From Avena insularis (taxonomy: Eukaryota; Streptophyta; Magnoliopsida; Poales; Poaceae): a stretch of DNA of 64,000 nt. Within the stretch, counting starts at the first letter, position 1; each line of letters opens with the position of its first letter. The notes under the pieces are model-generated. The model was given only the letters and a program-made list of their open reading frames with translations. It was not told the DNA's origin and ran no database searches. The position numbers were made by a program, and so were the translations under genes. Below are positions 11,072 through 23,919 of the stretch, one piece after another. Location: assembly GCA_023614405.1 (NCBI GenBank), contig CM042688.1, forward strand, positions 73,270,253-73,334,252, in the 5' to 3' direction.

Positions 11072-12213
11072 ACCCGGAAAAATGCGTCTTCGGAGTACCA
11101 TCCGGCCAGCTACTCGGTTTCCTCGTATCTCAGCGAGGCATCAAGGCAAATCCAGAGAAGATCGCGGCCATCGAAAGGATGCAACCGCCCAAGAACCTGC
11201 TTGGAGTCCAGAAGTTCACCAGATGCGTGGCTTCCCTCAGTCGTTTCGTCAGCCGGCTGGGGGAGAAGGCACTTCCGTTGTACCAGATGATGAAAAAGAC
11301 AGACAAGTTCTCCTGGACTTCGCAGGCCGACACCGCGTTTCACGACCTCAAGCGCATGCTGTCCAGCCGGGTTCTAGCCACACCGCTAGCAAGGAGCCGA
11401 TGTTGCTCTATATAGCAGCCACCAGCCGGGTCAGCCGTCAGTCCTGGTGGTGGAGCGCCCCGAGGAAGGCAAGGCTCAGCAAGTTCAGAGGCCCGTCTAC
11501 TACCTCAGCGAGGTTCTCTCCCTCTCCAAGCAGAACTACCCCCACTAGCAAAAGATGTGCTACAGCGTGTACCTAGCATGCAAGAAGCTCAAGCACTACT
11601 TCCAGGAGCACCCGATCAAGGTCGTGTGCATCGCACTTTCGAAATCATCGGCAACAAGGACACCACCGCCGGTCGCCAAATGGGCCATCGAGCTTCGCCT
11701 ACTCCATCCAGTAGCCCCGCCACGATCAAGTCACAGGCGATGGCGGACTTCCTCGTCGACGGGGCCGAGACCCAGTATCTCCCACCGGTTCCGGATTCGG
11801 ACCACTGGAGGATGCACTTCGACGGGTCGAAGATGCTCGGGGGCTTGGGAGCCGTCATCGTGCTCACCTGGCCCAAGGGAGACCAGCTGGAGTACGTGTT
11901 GTAGATCCACTTCAAGGCCTCCAACAACGTAGCCGAATACGAGGCACTGGCGCACGGGCTCCGGCTGGCCAAGGAAATCGGCATCAACCGGATCCTGTGC
12001 TTCGGCGATTCGGACTTGGTGGTACAACAGGTATCCGGGGAATGGGACCTTGAGATGCCAACATGGCCTCACCGGTTCCACATCCAGAAGCTCAGCTCCT
12101 CCTTCGACGGATGTGAATTTCGTCACGTCCCCCGCACCAACAACGAGGCAGCCGACACGCTCTCCAAGATAGGGTCCACCAGGCAGGCCATCCCACCAGG
12201 GGTCTCCCTTTAG
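11068..12213 (+). pseudogene. Element A RT connection and RNase H
   Basis: After the frameshift the next frame gives NPEKCVFGVPSGQLLGFLVS and EKALPLYQMMKKTDKFSWT (thumb and connection). More frameshifts follow near 11390 and 11460-11640, where the sequence matching B's YYLSEVLS, KQNYPH and KKLKHYF is spread over two frames. The RNase H core is readable from 11740: HWRMHFDGSK, GLGAVIVLTW, CFGDSDLVVQQVSG, EFRHVPRTNNEAADTLSKIG. TAG stops at 11902 and 12211 interrupt it; at 11902 element B has CAG. RNase H would remove RNA from the RNA:DNA hybrid. Confidence 0.85.
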
Positions 12214-13717
12214 CACCTACGCAAGCCATCCATCGACCCGTCGCCGGAACCAGATTCCATCATCTGGGCGGGGAGCGTCCCGGCAGCTAGGGCAGCGGAG
12301 GCGGAGCCGACGGAGCCACCAAAGAAGAAAACTCGTGCCAACTCCGCCAGAGACCCGGCTACCGGCTCGCTTAGTGGCTCAGGCCGCCGACCGACATCCC
12401 ACCCGGTCGGCCCACCGACACCCGACACCGGAGGATGAGCGCCCTCGTCATCCGGAAGTGCCATCCTGGCACAACCTTCATGAACTACATCGCCAACAAC
12501 GAGCTCCCGGATGACGAGGTGGAGGCCGAGACAAATCGACGCCACAAGATACATACACCATCATAAACGGCGAGCTATACAAGAGCGGTGTATCCGTATC
12601 TTCCAAAGATGTGTCGACGAGACACAGATACCGCTACTCAAGGACATCCACTGGGCGAAAAGGGCACCACGCTTTGTCAAGGGCGATAGTCGCCAAAGGC
12701 GTTCGCCACGACTTCTATTGGCCCACCGCCTCGAGGATGCCGAGCTTGGTCCACAGCGTAAGGTGCCAACGCTTCGGGCAGCTTAGGCACATGCCAACCT
12801 TGGTGCTCAAGACCATACCGATCACCTGGCCCTTCGCGGTTTGGGGCCTCGACATGGTCGGGCCCTTCAAGCGAGCTCGCGAGGGAATGACCCACCTGCT
12901 GGTAGCGGTGGATAAGTTCACAAAGTGGATCGAGGCCAAGCCTATCCGGAAGCTGGACGGGGCGACGGTTGTTACCTTCTTCACCAACATCATCAACCTC
13001 TTCGGCTACCCCAACAGCATCATCACCGACAACGGCACGAACTTCGCCAAGGGGGCCTTCGCCCGGTTCTGCAGCAACAAGGGCATCCGGCTAGACCTCG
13101 CCTCTGTTGCACATCCACAGTCCAACGGGCAGGTCGAACGAGCAAACGCCTTGGTGCTAGCCGGCATCAAACCACACCTCATCGAGCCGTTGGAGCGGTC
13201 ACCCGGATGCTGGATCGAAGAACTTCCGGATGTGCTGTGGAGCCTCCGCACCACACCGAATAGATCAACCGGCTACACGCCATTCTTCCTGGTCTACGGA
13301 TCGGAAGCCATCCTTTCCGCCGACATCGAATTCGACTCCCCCCGCAAGCTCCTCTACGACGAGCAGGCCAACAAGGAGGCGCGGGAGGACGGGGTAGATC
13401 TCCTGGAGGAGGCCCACGAGCTGGCCCTGTCCAGATCCGCCCTGTACCAGCAGCGACTATGCCGCTACCATTCCAGCCGGATTCGCCCAGTCGCATTCCG
13501 CGAGGGTGACCTGGTTCTCCGGCTGGTGCAAGACACAAAGGGCATGCACAAGCTATCACCACCCTGGGAGGGCCCCTTCATCATCAGCCGGGCGCTGCCC
13601 AACGACTCTTACTACCTCATCGACGCGCAACAGCCGCGTAAGAACAAGATGGACAAATCGGACGAGGAGACCGAACGTCCGTGGAACGCGGCCCTGCTGC
13701 GCCCGTTTTACACCTAG
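12214..13717 (+). pseudogene. Element A linker and integrase
   Basis: A Pro/Ala-rich linker with frameshifts (12214-12600) leads into integrase, open from 12611 to TAG at 13715. The N-terminal zinc-binding part is degraded: GHHALSRAIVAKGVRHDFYW is present, but the following Cys pair is scrambled compared with B. The catalytic core is well kept: WGLDMVGPF, SIITDNGTNF and QSNGQVERAN give the D, D, E triad. The C-terminal part (FREGDLVLRLVQDTKGMHKL, then WEGPFIISRAL) is a typical Gypsy C-terminal domain. The end (NAALLRPFYT) matches B. Confidence 0.9.
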
Positions 13718-14973
13718 TCGCCAAACAGTGTATGTATCCTGAAAACCTCATAAATGAAAATGCGGACTCCCACGAGAATCTCGGGGGCTCCTTCTGGAAA
13801 TGTGTGCCTATCTGTTCTTCGATTAAATTTTTTTCCGGCTCTGGCTACCCCTACCCGGGGGCTCGCCGGCTGGCCCGGCCTGTTAAGCCAACTAACCGGC
13901 TGAGTAGTGTGCGATGATGTCAGAGGCCCACTCTTCGTCTCAGCTACAGACTGCAACCCGGCTGTCCGGCTAGCAAGAGCAAAAGCCCGAGGCATCCCAC
14001 ATGAAAAACAGGGAAGAGGCGTGACAGATCGGGTGTCCCGGCCCCACAACTAGCTCAAACCAATCCAGCCGCTAAGCCACTAGTACCGTGCGTAATGAAT
14101 GTAATCGTCACTTCTTCGATTCCGGCCGCATCGCAACCCGATCGTCCAAGCAAGGACGCAGCGAAAACAGTAGAACACACGAGAAAGCGACTAAGCGCCT
14201 AGAAAGGAGCAAGCCGGTTTTTGAAAAAATAAGCCGTTCTCCGGCTGCGATTTGACGGACTAACCTATTAACCTATGAAGATGTATGTGTATGCATATGT
14301 GGGTTCTTGTCCGACTACTCCGAGTCGGAATTCAGGAGAAGGAAAGAAGATTCGAAAGCCCTTGCCTTCATCAAGCGCTCCGAATCTCGGTTACACCCAC
14401 TGGAGCCATCGCCTCAGGAATCTTGTAGTTCCTGGCCGACTAAGGCCGTTTAGCCGGCAGTTCGGAGCCCAGGTGAGGGCAAGGGCGGGAGCAATAAAGG
14501 ACAAGAAAGATTCAAGCACTGCCACGCCTACTCCAAATCTGGTTACACCTGGAGTGCGCTCGCGTGCCCCCACTGGAATGTTGGTTCCCCCGGCTGAAGG
14601 CGTCCAGCCGACGAAAGCAGCCGACTGGGGCGAGGCCAGTCGGATAAAGTTAGAAGAACAGGGAAGAACAAGGAAGATTCGAAGCACCTGGCTACGCCAG
14701 CTACTCCGAATCTGGTTACACTCAGCAGGTCACGCCCAATCGGAGGTGTAGTTCATCCGGCTAAAAGCGTGTAGTCGGGCGAAGCGAGCCGGCAAAGATA
14801 TCAAAGGAAAACACAACACACAAATAAAGGAAGACCCAAGAATTCAATATTAACAAGCAAAAGGGAGATGAAGCTCCCGAGAGTTACCCGGCATCAAAGA
14901 TAGCCGGTACAGACAGACAAGTTTTACGATAATCAAAAACAAGACAAATACACCCGGCATCCTGGGCAACAGC
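13718..14973. other. Element A noncoding spacer
   Basis: No supported gene. An internal purine-rich tract, GAATCTCGGGGGCTCC (13775-13790), lies just after pol and resembles the terminal polypurine tract at 18305-18314. The rest is moderately GC-rich with repeated GCCGGCT-type words. The convergent antisense gene ends at its right edge. Confidence 0.5.
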
Positions 14974-17900
14974 CTAAACGGCTAGGGCCTTTTGCTGGGA
15001 CGCCGGGTGATCTCGGAGGCGGGCGGAGCCGCAGTTGCCTGCTCCGGCTCGCTGGCGCGGCAGCGGCACCGAGGACTCCGCATCCGGAGTGTCGGGGGAC
15101 TCCGAGTCGGTGAGCACCTCGTCCGGATCCACGTAGTCGGCGATCTTGATGGCGGACCCGCGAAGCTCCGGATGGGCTTGGCGGATAGCGGTAAGATCGG
15201 CTCTGGCGCGGAAGCCCCCGTCGATCTTCTCGACGCGAGCATCCTTGTACCAGGAAAGCATCAGCGCCAGGGCCATCTCCGCTCCACCCCGCGCCGCCAG
15301 ATCCCGCAGCTGGTCCACCGCAGCCGGCACCTCTCCCACCTTCACCGCCTGCTGCGCCATCGTCTCTGGAACCGGAGCCTCCGGCCACATAAAGGAGAAG
15401 ATGTCCCGTGCCGCCTGACGAAGCTTCGCGGCCTCCTCGCCAAGAAGAACAACAAGCTCCTGAGCCATCGGCTGCGCTCCCAGCCAGTTCTCCTGTAGCC
15501 GGTTGTTGGCCAGCAGGTCTATGCCGGGGTAAAAGGCTGTCAGAAAAGAGGAGTCAAATCCGGCTACCGGATCCGGAAAGAAAAGAAGACGGAAGAAAGA
15601 ACTCACCTTTGGCGGTGTGGCCTACTTGCATCAGCTCCTCCACCAGCGCTTTCTCCTTGACCGCTAGCCGTTTTATCTCCTTCTCTTGGTCCTTGTTCTG
15701 GGCCTCGAGAAGGGAGAGAAAGCCTTCGGCTTAGCGGAAGCGAGGCATCGCTCCTTGACAGTAGCCTCCAAGCCGTCTACTCGCGGCGTGCAGTCCTTGT
15801 TCTGCAAGCGCAGCGTGAGTTGACCTGCTTTCGGTCGCTCGCTTTCTTCAGCGATCGATCTCGCTGGCGCTACACGAGACATGCAACAAAGCCGACTATT
15901 AAAAAAAAGGCGACGGATGAGGCGGGCTTACTCGAGGTCCTGCTGGCTGCAGCAAGCTTCGCTCCAGCGTCCGGTTCCCACCGGCTGTGGCCTCAAGCAG
16001 CCGGATCTCCTTCACCGCCAGCTCGAGCGTGGCGGCAAGATCCGACAGCGAAGCGGCCGAAGAGGCGTCGTCGTCCACGGCGTTGACAGCCAAGGACTCC
16101 TTCGCCGCGAGCACCGCTGTCTGCCACTCCTCCCCGAGCGCCTCGTCGGAGTCGTCATCGCCAACGACGACAAGCTCCTTGCCAGTAGCCCCTAGCGCGC
16201 CCACGGAGGAACCTTCCGGCTGGGAGCGAGTCGCTTCCGGCAGGGGACCCTCCGGCTGGGAGGGGGCAGCCGGCTCGGCTTGAGAAGGAGAAGGAGGCTG
16301 CGCCTCAGAGGAAGGGGAGGCGCCGGTTGGATCCGTCGGGGCGCGAGGCGGCGACCCGGCTGGCGTCCGAGCCGGGCTCGTGGCGCCGAAAGAAACCAGT
16401 GCGCTAAAGAGAAAGAGGAAAAGACGAGAGCAAAACAGGCTAAAACCAGAAAAACAAGGACAAGGCAAAACAAACAGAAGGCACCATGGGGGGGGAGAAA
16501 ACGTATTGGCACAAGCGGGGCGGCTTTCTTCCGGCCAAGACGGCTTGGCGGCAGGGCGCTGGTTCGGCCCTCTTCGGAGCCGGATCCTCCGCCGCAGGCC
16601 GGCGGGAGCCGGAATGGCCAGAGCCGCTCCCGCCTACTTCGCCGTCCGCCGCGGAGCGCGTCGCCGGCTCCGCGGTTGGGCCAGCATCCTCCTCCTTGTG
16701 CACCACCGCGTGCGGGTCGGCGTCCGGCTCGTCGTTCCCGCTGGGGAAGGCATCGCCGTCCCCATCCGATTCCTCGCCGGATCACCGAGCGCGCGGCTCG
16801 GGCAAGTCCGGCGCGAACACCTCGAGAGGAGCATCGCCCTCCTCGCGAAGGATGTAGGGGAAGATCTGGCAAACGCAAAAGGGTAAGCCATGTAACAAGG
16901 AAATAACAGAGGAATAAGCAAAAATTCGGCTACAAGAACTTACCCGCACGCGTTCTCCGGCTATAAGGGCGCCAGTTGAACTTCCAGCTTCTCCGGCAGC
17001 CGCCTTGTTAATCGTCCACAACCACTCCTTCAAGTTGTGGTAGCGGGATCGCGCGACAGCCGGTCCGTCCAGCCGGCTGAGTAGAAGCACATCTTGTGTG
17101 CCCGCTGCTGAGCGACATCATCACCGGGACATCCAGCTAAGGGTGATGTCCCGACCGTTAGCCGGCAGGTGACAAGGAGCGCATGCGTACAAGATCGCGT
17201 CTGCTCTCGCTTTGTCGCCAGAGACCTTCAAGTCCCGATTTGCCGGCTGGACTCGACGCCTTGGAAGGCCGCAGGTTTATTCGGTCGACGCCGGTGACGT
17301 TCTTGACATAAAGTACGATCGCTGCCACAGCCGCATCGTGGTCTGGAGCAGGAACTTCGGGTAGCCGGATTGGGAGCGGGAGTATATGGAGGCGCCGCCG
17401 CAGACGACTACCGGGCCCTTCGTGTACTGGACCTGCGGCCGAACTCGGAAGAGCCGGCAGAAGGGCCCGAGATCCGGCTGGATCCCGAGGTAGCTCTCGC
17501 AGAATGCCATGAAGTGCGCCAGCGTTCCGATGGCGTTGGCGCCGAGGTGGTGGAGGCAGAGGTCGAAGAAGGCCAGAAATGTGAGGAAGAAGGAAAGGCC
17601 AGCGAACGTGCCAATGCGATCTGCGGCGCGAAACCCCGCGCGTGCGTGCGAGAGGAAGATCACGCGCTCCCCTCCGCCGGATGCGGCGATTTTCGGCTGG
17701 CGTAACCAGACCGCCACCTCCTCCGCGGCGAAGGACACGGTCGCGGTACTTGCGATATGGTCCTGGTGATGAGGAGCCACACCAGCTCTGGTCAGCTGCC
17801 ATGTCCGGCTGAGGAGAAGGAGCGGCAGCGGAGGAGTGACGATGGCCCGTAGCGTTGACGGCGGCGAGCGGGCGGCGCAGATGGCAAGAGCATAGGAGCA

Positions 17901-18107
17901 GCAGCGTGCGAGAAGGAGAGGAAGATAGCAGCGGGGGAGCGAAGGAAAAGAACTGCCTCCCCAGCGGCATCCCTTTAAGGGACCGGAAGGGCAACCGTCG
18001 GCGGGGCCACGTGGCGCGCATCCGGGCGACTCACATCCCAACCGCCGCCTAGATCCCGTGTGCCGGGATGGGATGCGCAGAAGATCCTGGGACGGAAACC
18101 GAGGCAC
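14974..18107 (-). pseudogene. Element A antisense gene (putative gypsy-type transposon protein)
   Basis: This gene runs opposite to gag-pol. The N-terminal block (about 17580 down to 17300) reads ANAIGTLAHFMAFCESYLG, then FCRLFRVRPQVQYTKG, the putative gypsy-type transposon domain also seen in B. A second block lies at about 17090-16780 (LKEWLWTINKAAAG, FPYILREEGDAPLEVF). Then come an acidic/Pro-rich stretch (16780-16450), a Pro/Ser/Glu-rich and helical segment (16390-15899), and a coiled-coil-like C-terminal part (15606-14974). That last part contains VVLLGEEAAKLRQAARDIF and a Ser/Asp/Glu tail. Frames change between blocks where GT/AG introns fit, but I could not fix every junction. Its function is unknown. 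Confidence 0.68.
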
Positions 18108-18299
18108 CGGGCAAGCAGTTCCCCGAGGTGACGCGCGACGGGACGTTACGCTGCCCGCCGCAGAGCAATGATGGCGCGTGCGCGCGTGGCCGGCGTCAGC
18201 ACTGACGTCACGGGTAGCGCAACCGCTAGGCTCAGCCGAATCAAAATTCGAAAAGCAGAAGGGAGCGCGCGCGCATTTCGCCCAAGGGCGGAATCCACA

Positions 18300-18315
18300 C
18301 GCGCTCGGGGGCTAG
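18300..18315 (+). promoter_or_regulatory. Element A polypurine tract
   Basis: CGCGCTCGGGGGCTAG abuts the 3' LTR. Its position fits the plus-strand primer of reverse transcription. Confidence 0.7.
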
Positions 18316-19018
18316 TGTCAGGGGGATGATCCCCGGATACCACACCTGAGTAAGAAACAGGACAGTCGGTCTCGGCCGGCTGACCAGATGCAGCCGGACA
18401 GGGTAGGAGGGACCGGCTATCACCCAGTAGCTGGACCCTGGAGAGGAAGCCGGATACAACTACGTAGCCGGATCCAATCAGAGGGACATGACGACGTGCG
18501 TACCAGTGCACGGTATGCCCTGTACGATGACAAGACGGGCAGCCACCCGCCCATACCGAAGACTTGGCGTGGCTGACGCGACGACGGGCTCGCTGGCGTC
18601 CACTGCTTACGATAGCCATACCGCCATCATACCGATGTGACATATCATGCGGTATCAGATGACTAGCCGCCTAGGACCCTGTGGGCCCGCCACCGGATTA
18701 GCTGCTGAGACCCTTGCCTCTCTTCCTATATAAGGAGAGGGAGGGCCTCAGTAGAAAGGGGTTGGTCTCAGTTCATTTAAGGCAGTAGCTAAAGGATACA
18801 GCTCAAGGAGCACTTATAGCTCGTGTATTTCACCTAGTCAGATCAGGCAGGAGTAGGGGCTTTACCTCACCACGAGGGCCCCAAACCTGGGTACTTCTTG
18901 CGTCCCGCTACACTCGCTCGTATCCAATCTCGCCTGCGGACACCGTCGATAGCTTTCCTGCTAGTCCCCACACCTCTATCTAACCTTTTTAGGTACTGCC
19001 GTTCCCAATACAACGACA
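18316..19018 (+). repeat. Element A 3' LTR
   Basis: A 703-bp partner of 6690-7407. The TATA box is near 18726-18734. The sequences diverge most at 18560-18690. It is followed by TGACC (19019-19023). Confidence 0.95.
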
Positions 19019-21345
19019 TGACCCATCAAAGTGCATTCTCCAGTAGTTTGGATCTGGTAGCGGTGGTTCATATTGTACCTCGGCCTAGTCCACAAAAAAG
19101 TCGGCCACAGCCTGAGACTTGATTGCTTCTCTTCTGTCATATTGTGGCGCATAGGGAGCTAGTTCAATTGCCCATTTTGCAATCCTGGCACTTGCATCCT
19201 TGTTACTCATTATCTCGGATATGGGAGCTTCACATATTACTTTGATAGGGTGCTCTTCAAAATAATGTTTTAGCTTCTTTGCCGACATATACACACCATA
19301 CGCCACTTTCTGATAGTGCGGATAATTTTGCTTTGATGCTGACAATACCTCGCTCAGATAATATACTGGCCTTTGCACTGACTTACCCTCTTCGTCGCGC
19401 TCTACCACGATTACTACACTTACAACTCGGTTGGTTGCGGCTATATAGAGCAACATTGGCTCCTTTGATAGTGGAGAGGCTAACACTGGTGCAGTGGCTA
19501 ACATTTTCTTTAATTGTATAAAGGCTTAATTGGCCTGCGGCGTCCAAATGAACTTGTCCGACTTTTTCATGAGTTGATAGAGAGGCAATGCCTTTTCTCC
19601 CAACCGACATACAAACCAACTTAACGATGCCAGGCAACCAGTGAACTTCTGGACATTGTTAAGACACTTCGGCAGTTCCATTCGCTCTATGGCCCGGATC
19701 TTAGTTGGATTAACTTCGATACCTCGGCTGGAGACAAGAAATCCGAGTAATTTTCCAGCCGGGACACCGAAGGTACATTTTTCCGGGTTAAGCTTCATCC
19801 GGAAACTTCTTAGGTTCACGAACGTCTGCCTGATATTGTCAAGGAGCGTTTTGCTTTCCTTGGTATTGATAACCACATCATCCACATACACATGTACATC
19901 TTGACCTATTTGGTCGTGCAAACATTTCTACATACATCTTTGGTACGTTGCCCCTGCATTACGTAAACCAAATGGCATGGTGCGATAGCAATAAGCCCCA
20001 TACGGGGTGATAAATGCAGTCTTTATTTGATCATCCGGATTCAGAGGTATCTGGTGGAAACCAGAATGTGCATCAATGAATGACAACAGTTCACATCCAG
20101 CAGTTGAGTCTATGACCTGATCTATCCTTGACAGTGGAAATGGATCTTTTGGACATGCCTTGTTCAGGTTTGTGTAATCGATACACATACGCCAAACCAC
20201 TGCCACATTCAGATCATCCTTCTTCTTTTCCACCAGCACCGGATTAGATAGCCAATCCGGATAAAGAACTTCCATAATAAATCCTGCTGCTAGTAACCGA
20301 GCTATCTCATCTCCAATGACTTTTCTCCTGTCCTCGGCGAAGCGGCGGAGAGGTTGCTTCACCGTCCTTGCTCCGGGTCTCACATTCAAAGAGTGCTCGG
20401 CCAACTCCCTCGGAACACCTTGCAAGTCCTATGTGGACCAAGCAAAAATATCCCGATTCTCACGGAGGAAGTTGACGAGCTCGCTTTCCTATTTATCATT
20501 TAACCCGGCACCAATTGTTACGCTGCGCTCTGGGAACATATCATCAACAGGCACTTTCTTGGTATCCTTTGTGGCTTGGAACGAAACACTACCGTGCGGA
20601 TTACTCAACGCCGGCATATATTGCTGCGCGGACTGAGCCAACGCCGCCACCTCTTGGATTTTCCTTTTCTCTTGCGCAATCACGAGTGACTCGGCTAGGT
20701 TAGACCCGGCCGAGGCACACTCAATGGAACATCGAAAATCTCCAGCAATGGTAATCACTCCATTTGGCCCGGGCAACTTCATCTTCAGATAACTGATGTG
20801 GTAGCTTGCCATGAACTTGTTCAGTGCTGGTCTTCCGAGTAACGCGTGATACGCACTTTCTAAGTTCACCACTTCAAACTCCAAATTCTCAGTTCGGCAG
20901 TTATCTCTCATGCCGAACAATACGTCAACCCGGACCTTGCCTATGGGCTCACAAGAAATGCCTGGCACAATTCCATGGAAAGTTGTCCTTGTAGCTTGGA
21001 GCATGTCCTCCGAGATACCCAGCTTGCGCATTGTTCCGCATACATGATGTTAATGCTACTGCCATTGTCAATCAGTACCTTGGAGAACCTCACATTGATG
21101 TTAGGCCCAATGAATGTCGGATCCAACACTAGCGCATATGAACCAGGACTTGGCATAAGCTTGGGATGATCTTTGATGCTCCAGGTAATTTCCTGGTCGG
21201 ACCAAGGCATATACCTCGTCACTGCTGGCATTACGGCATTGACCTCCATATGTCGGCGCGGCAAGCTCTTTCTATCTATTTCCTCAGTGGTAAACACACA
21301 GTAGCTCTAATGATGTTCTCTGTACTCATTCCTCCCCTCATTTCC
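19019..21345 (-). pseudogene. Element B protease, reverse transcriptase and start of RNase H
   Basis: On the - strand: protease core VLIDNGSSINIMY near 21085 (D-N-G instead of D-T/S-G), a frameshift near 21040, LLGRPALNKFMASYHISYLK, then reverse transcriptase. The latter has CIDYTNLNKACPKDPFPLSR, FITPYGAYCYRTMPFGLRNA and YVDD at 19888-19877. RNase H begins with NYWRMHFDGS and is cut by element A right after GS; it resumes at 6684. TAG or TAA stops appear at expected Gln or Trp positions: near 20491, 20431, 19922, 19523 and 19083. The Met-stop-Lys-Cys near 19922 is Met-Gln-Lys-Cys in A. Confidence 0.9.
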
Positions 21346-23919
21346 GGGGTACCTCTGATCCGGCTGATGCTGGTCTTCCACTTGATGCACTGCATCCCTT
21401 CTCTCATGGTTATCATACCTCGGTGGAGGGGAAGGCAACATTAGCTGTTGCGTGTTCTCTCCGGAGAGCAATTGCTACCGGGGTAACTCCTGCCGAGGTT
21501 GATCGTTCCAAGGTGCCTGAGCATTCCCCGAACCACCTTGTTCTATCTTACGCATCCACTCACATTGCCTCGTTGTATGACCCGCTGGGTTACTCAGATT
21601 TGGCGTGTGAAATTTACACGACTGGTCCAACATTGACTCATAAGTATACCTTGGATGGTCCTTCTTTTCCTGCCACTATTTCTTCTGCTCTGGCGTCCAA
21701 GTTTTCTTGCCATCATTTCTCGCTGTCCATTGTTGGCCCCCAGTTTTCTGACGTTGATTTCCCCCTGCTCCGGGCTGATCTTGATTCACAGCAGCAACTT
21801 GTTGCGAATTATACCGGTAATCCGGTCTGTCATCTCTTCTTTTACCCCAGTAGTCATTCCTCCGGGATGAGCCGGCTCCATCTCTCTGGTAGCACTCCTC
21901 ATTTGACTCGTTTGACACGAGCCTAGGTTGAGTCGGATCACCCAAAGCATACGAATCAGCAATCCGGATTGTCTCTGCCAATGTAGTTGGCATATCCCTT
22001 TGCAATCTTTGCCACAACATGCTTGCATATCTGCATCCTTGCGCAAACCATGCTATGGCCTATGACTCGATCACGCCCTCACACGAGTTTCTCACGGTAC
22101 ACCACTGGGTTAAAAACTCCCGGTCTGTCTCGTTCGGTCTCTGCTTGCACATAGCTAGGGTCTGTGGCCTATTTGGCCTCTGATACGTACTTGAGAAATT
22201 GCTGATAAACATTTCCTCAAAATTGATCCAGCAGTTAATACTTCCGGGTGGCAAATTGTTTAGCCATACCCTTGCTGGCCCCTCCAACATCTGGGGTATG
22301 TATCTCACAACCCATCTCAAGTTTCCTGTAGCAATTTTCACAGGTGTAGCATAGTTTATCAACCAATCTTCCGGCTTTGTACTGCCGTCATACGTCTTTG
22401 TGCCTCTAGGTAACTGGAAGTTAGGTACCGGAGGCTCCTTCATGATCCGGGGCCCAAAACATGTAGGACCCAGGGGACCTTGACATTCAATCTGTTCCGA
22501 CCTATATAGCTGATCCAGTTTCAATCTGTCATCATCAGGCATCAAATCCCTACTTCCCAATCTTGACCCTATCACATGATAGTCCGGCCTTGGGTATCCT
22601 GTGTTCACCATTTCCGAATCTCCATCGTTATACCGGTCTTGCTCTCGTGGAGCACCTCTCTGTTGCATACCTCAGCCGGCACTTTGCTCTTGCCTTGGTA
22701 TATTCCGCTGTTGCGGTTGTCCTGCCGAGTTGCGCTGTCCGGCATTGCCATTTATAGTGTTTCCTTGAACGGCATTGCCTTGGTCGCGATTACCTCGGCC
22801 AGCTTCACCTCGGCTCACACTTTGTCGATCATCATTTCTCTGTACTTCTTTTCCTTTCCCTGCCCTTGTCGGGTCATACGGGACGATCGGTTTGTTCCTC
22901 CTGGCTGAGGTTACTACCTCTTCTCTCCTAGGTCCACCATGAGGAGACGATGCAGCTCTAGCAGACTTCTCCGGGTTACCCACCGCCGAATGAACGATCT
23001 TGGAGGCCCCGGCTCTCTCCGGGTTAGCCCTGAGCAATTCCTCATTTTGCGTGTTCACGATCCGAACCAACTCATTGACCCTATCTTGCTGTCTCTGGCG
23101 GGCTTCACCCGTTAGACCCTCTAACTCGGACGTAGCTACATCCGCTGCTCTGAGGTTTTTTGCCGGGGTACTATACTTCGGCAGCCCCACGGACAAACAG
23201 TTTTCTGACTCCTCAATCCTAGTATCACCCTCTTTGTTCATTTCACTCATGAGGTTTCTCCCTTTTACTTTTACAACATCTACTTTATTTGCCTTTGCAT
23301 ACTCACGCAGTGTCATGTTTAACGGCTGCTGAGCTGCGGCTATCTTTTTCGCACCCTCTAGAATTTTTTGCCTAGTTTCCTCTAGCTCGGCCTGTGCCTG
23401 AGCCGGATCTACTACTGCTGCTACAGGGTTTGCCAAGCTATCCATCGCTTCCCACAGCACATTCTCTGGCCTCTCTAGTGGAGGACCTTTACCTTTCCTC
23501 GGTGCCTTAGGCGTTACCTCCGGATCTAGTGCCGGATCCTTGCTTGCGCTAGCGCCAGGCACATTCATCATCACCTCAGCACGGTCCGAGGAGCGAGTGA
23601 TATGCGCCCCGTGAACCACACTAAGGGGTGGCTCGCCTGCCTCGACGACGTGCTGCGGATGAACGCATGACACATCGACAGCAACGTAGACCTTGTGCGC
23701 GCCGAGCTTGATGAAGAGGCCGTTGCGCGGAAGTGGATGCTTGCCGAAGCAGCCAGCGTTGTCGCTGACAAAGTCCAGCGCTCCAAAGCGCTGAACGAGC
23801 CCGGAGACGATGCGTTCGCTGGTGCCGATGAGGTTTCCCGTCCGGATCTTGACCCTTGCTAGCGCCACTAGCCCCACGGTGGGCGCCAACTGTCGTGGTG
23901 GTATCACGGCAGATGCCAT
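21346..23919 (-). pseudogene. gag: Element B Gag
   Basis: The start ATG (23919) follows the primer-binding site. The N-terminal region (MASAVIPPRQ, later DNAGCFGKHPLPRNGLFIKL) corresponds to that of A. The capsid-like core near 22450-22060 has KPEDWLINYATPVKIATGN and GPARVWLNNLPPGSINCW. A zinc-knuckle-like CKFH...GHTTRQCEW lies near 21580. One frame runs through from 23919 to the protease, broken by TGA at 22674-22672 and TAG at 22062-22060, 21678-21676 and further on. Where A gives a comparison, the stop at 22062 replaces CAG (A reads ESQAIGFF). Confidence 0.85.
23872..23888 (-). promoter_or_regulatory. Element B primer-binding site
   Basis: On the - strand TGGCGCCCACCGTGGGG follows the 5' LTR after the spacer GT, as in A. 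The tRNA was not identified. Confidence 0.75.

Larger units (their letters stand above)
6690..19018 (+). mobile_element. Element A: Tat-like Gypsy LTR retrotransposon, complete but decayed
   Basis: The two LTRs (6690-7407 and 18316-19018) begin TGTCAGGGGGATGATCCCC and end AACGACA, with 5-bp duplications TGACC on both sides. Between them, in order, are a primer-binding site, gag, protease, reverse transcriptase, RNase H, integrase, a noncoding spacer, an antisense gene on the - strand and a polypurine tract. The total is about 12.3 kb. Codon use is strongly GC-rich, unlike the AT-rich element C. The LTRs differ by many substitutions and small indels, mostly in the middle, so insertion is not recent. 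A is nested in RNase H of B, so it is younger than B. Confidence 0.95.

Noticed and set aside
16192..16906. Several 100-220 codon ORFs on both strands in 16.2-16.9 kb
   Set aside because: Only the - strand acidic/Pro-rich reading fits the antisense gene of A. The others are Arg/Pro-rich shadows caused by high GC.
17158..18021. A 287-codon - strand ORF
   Set aside because: It overlaps the antisense gene in another frame. The frame containing the transposon domain is the supported one.
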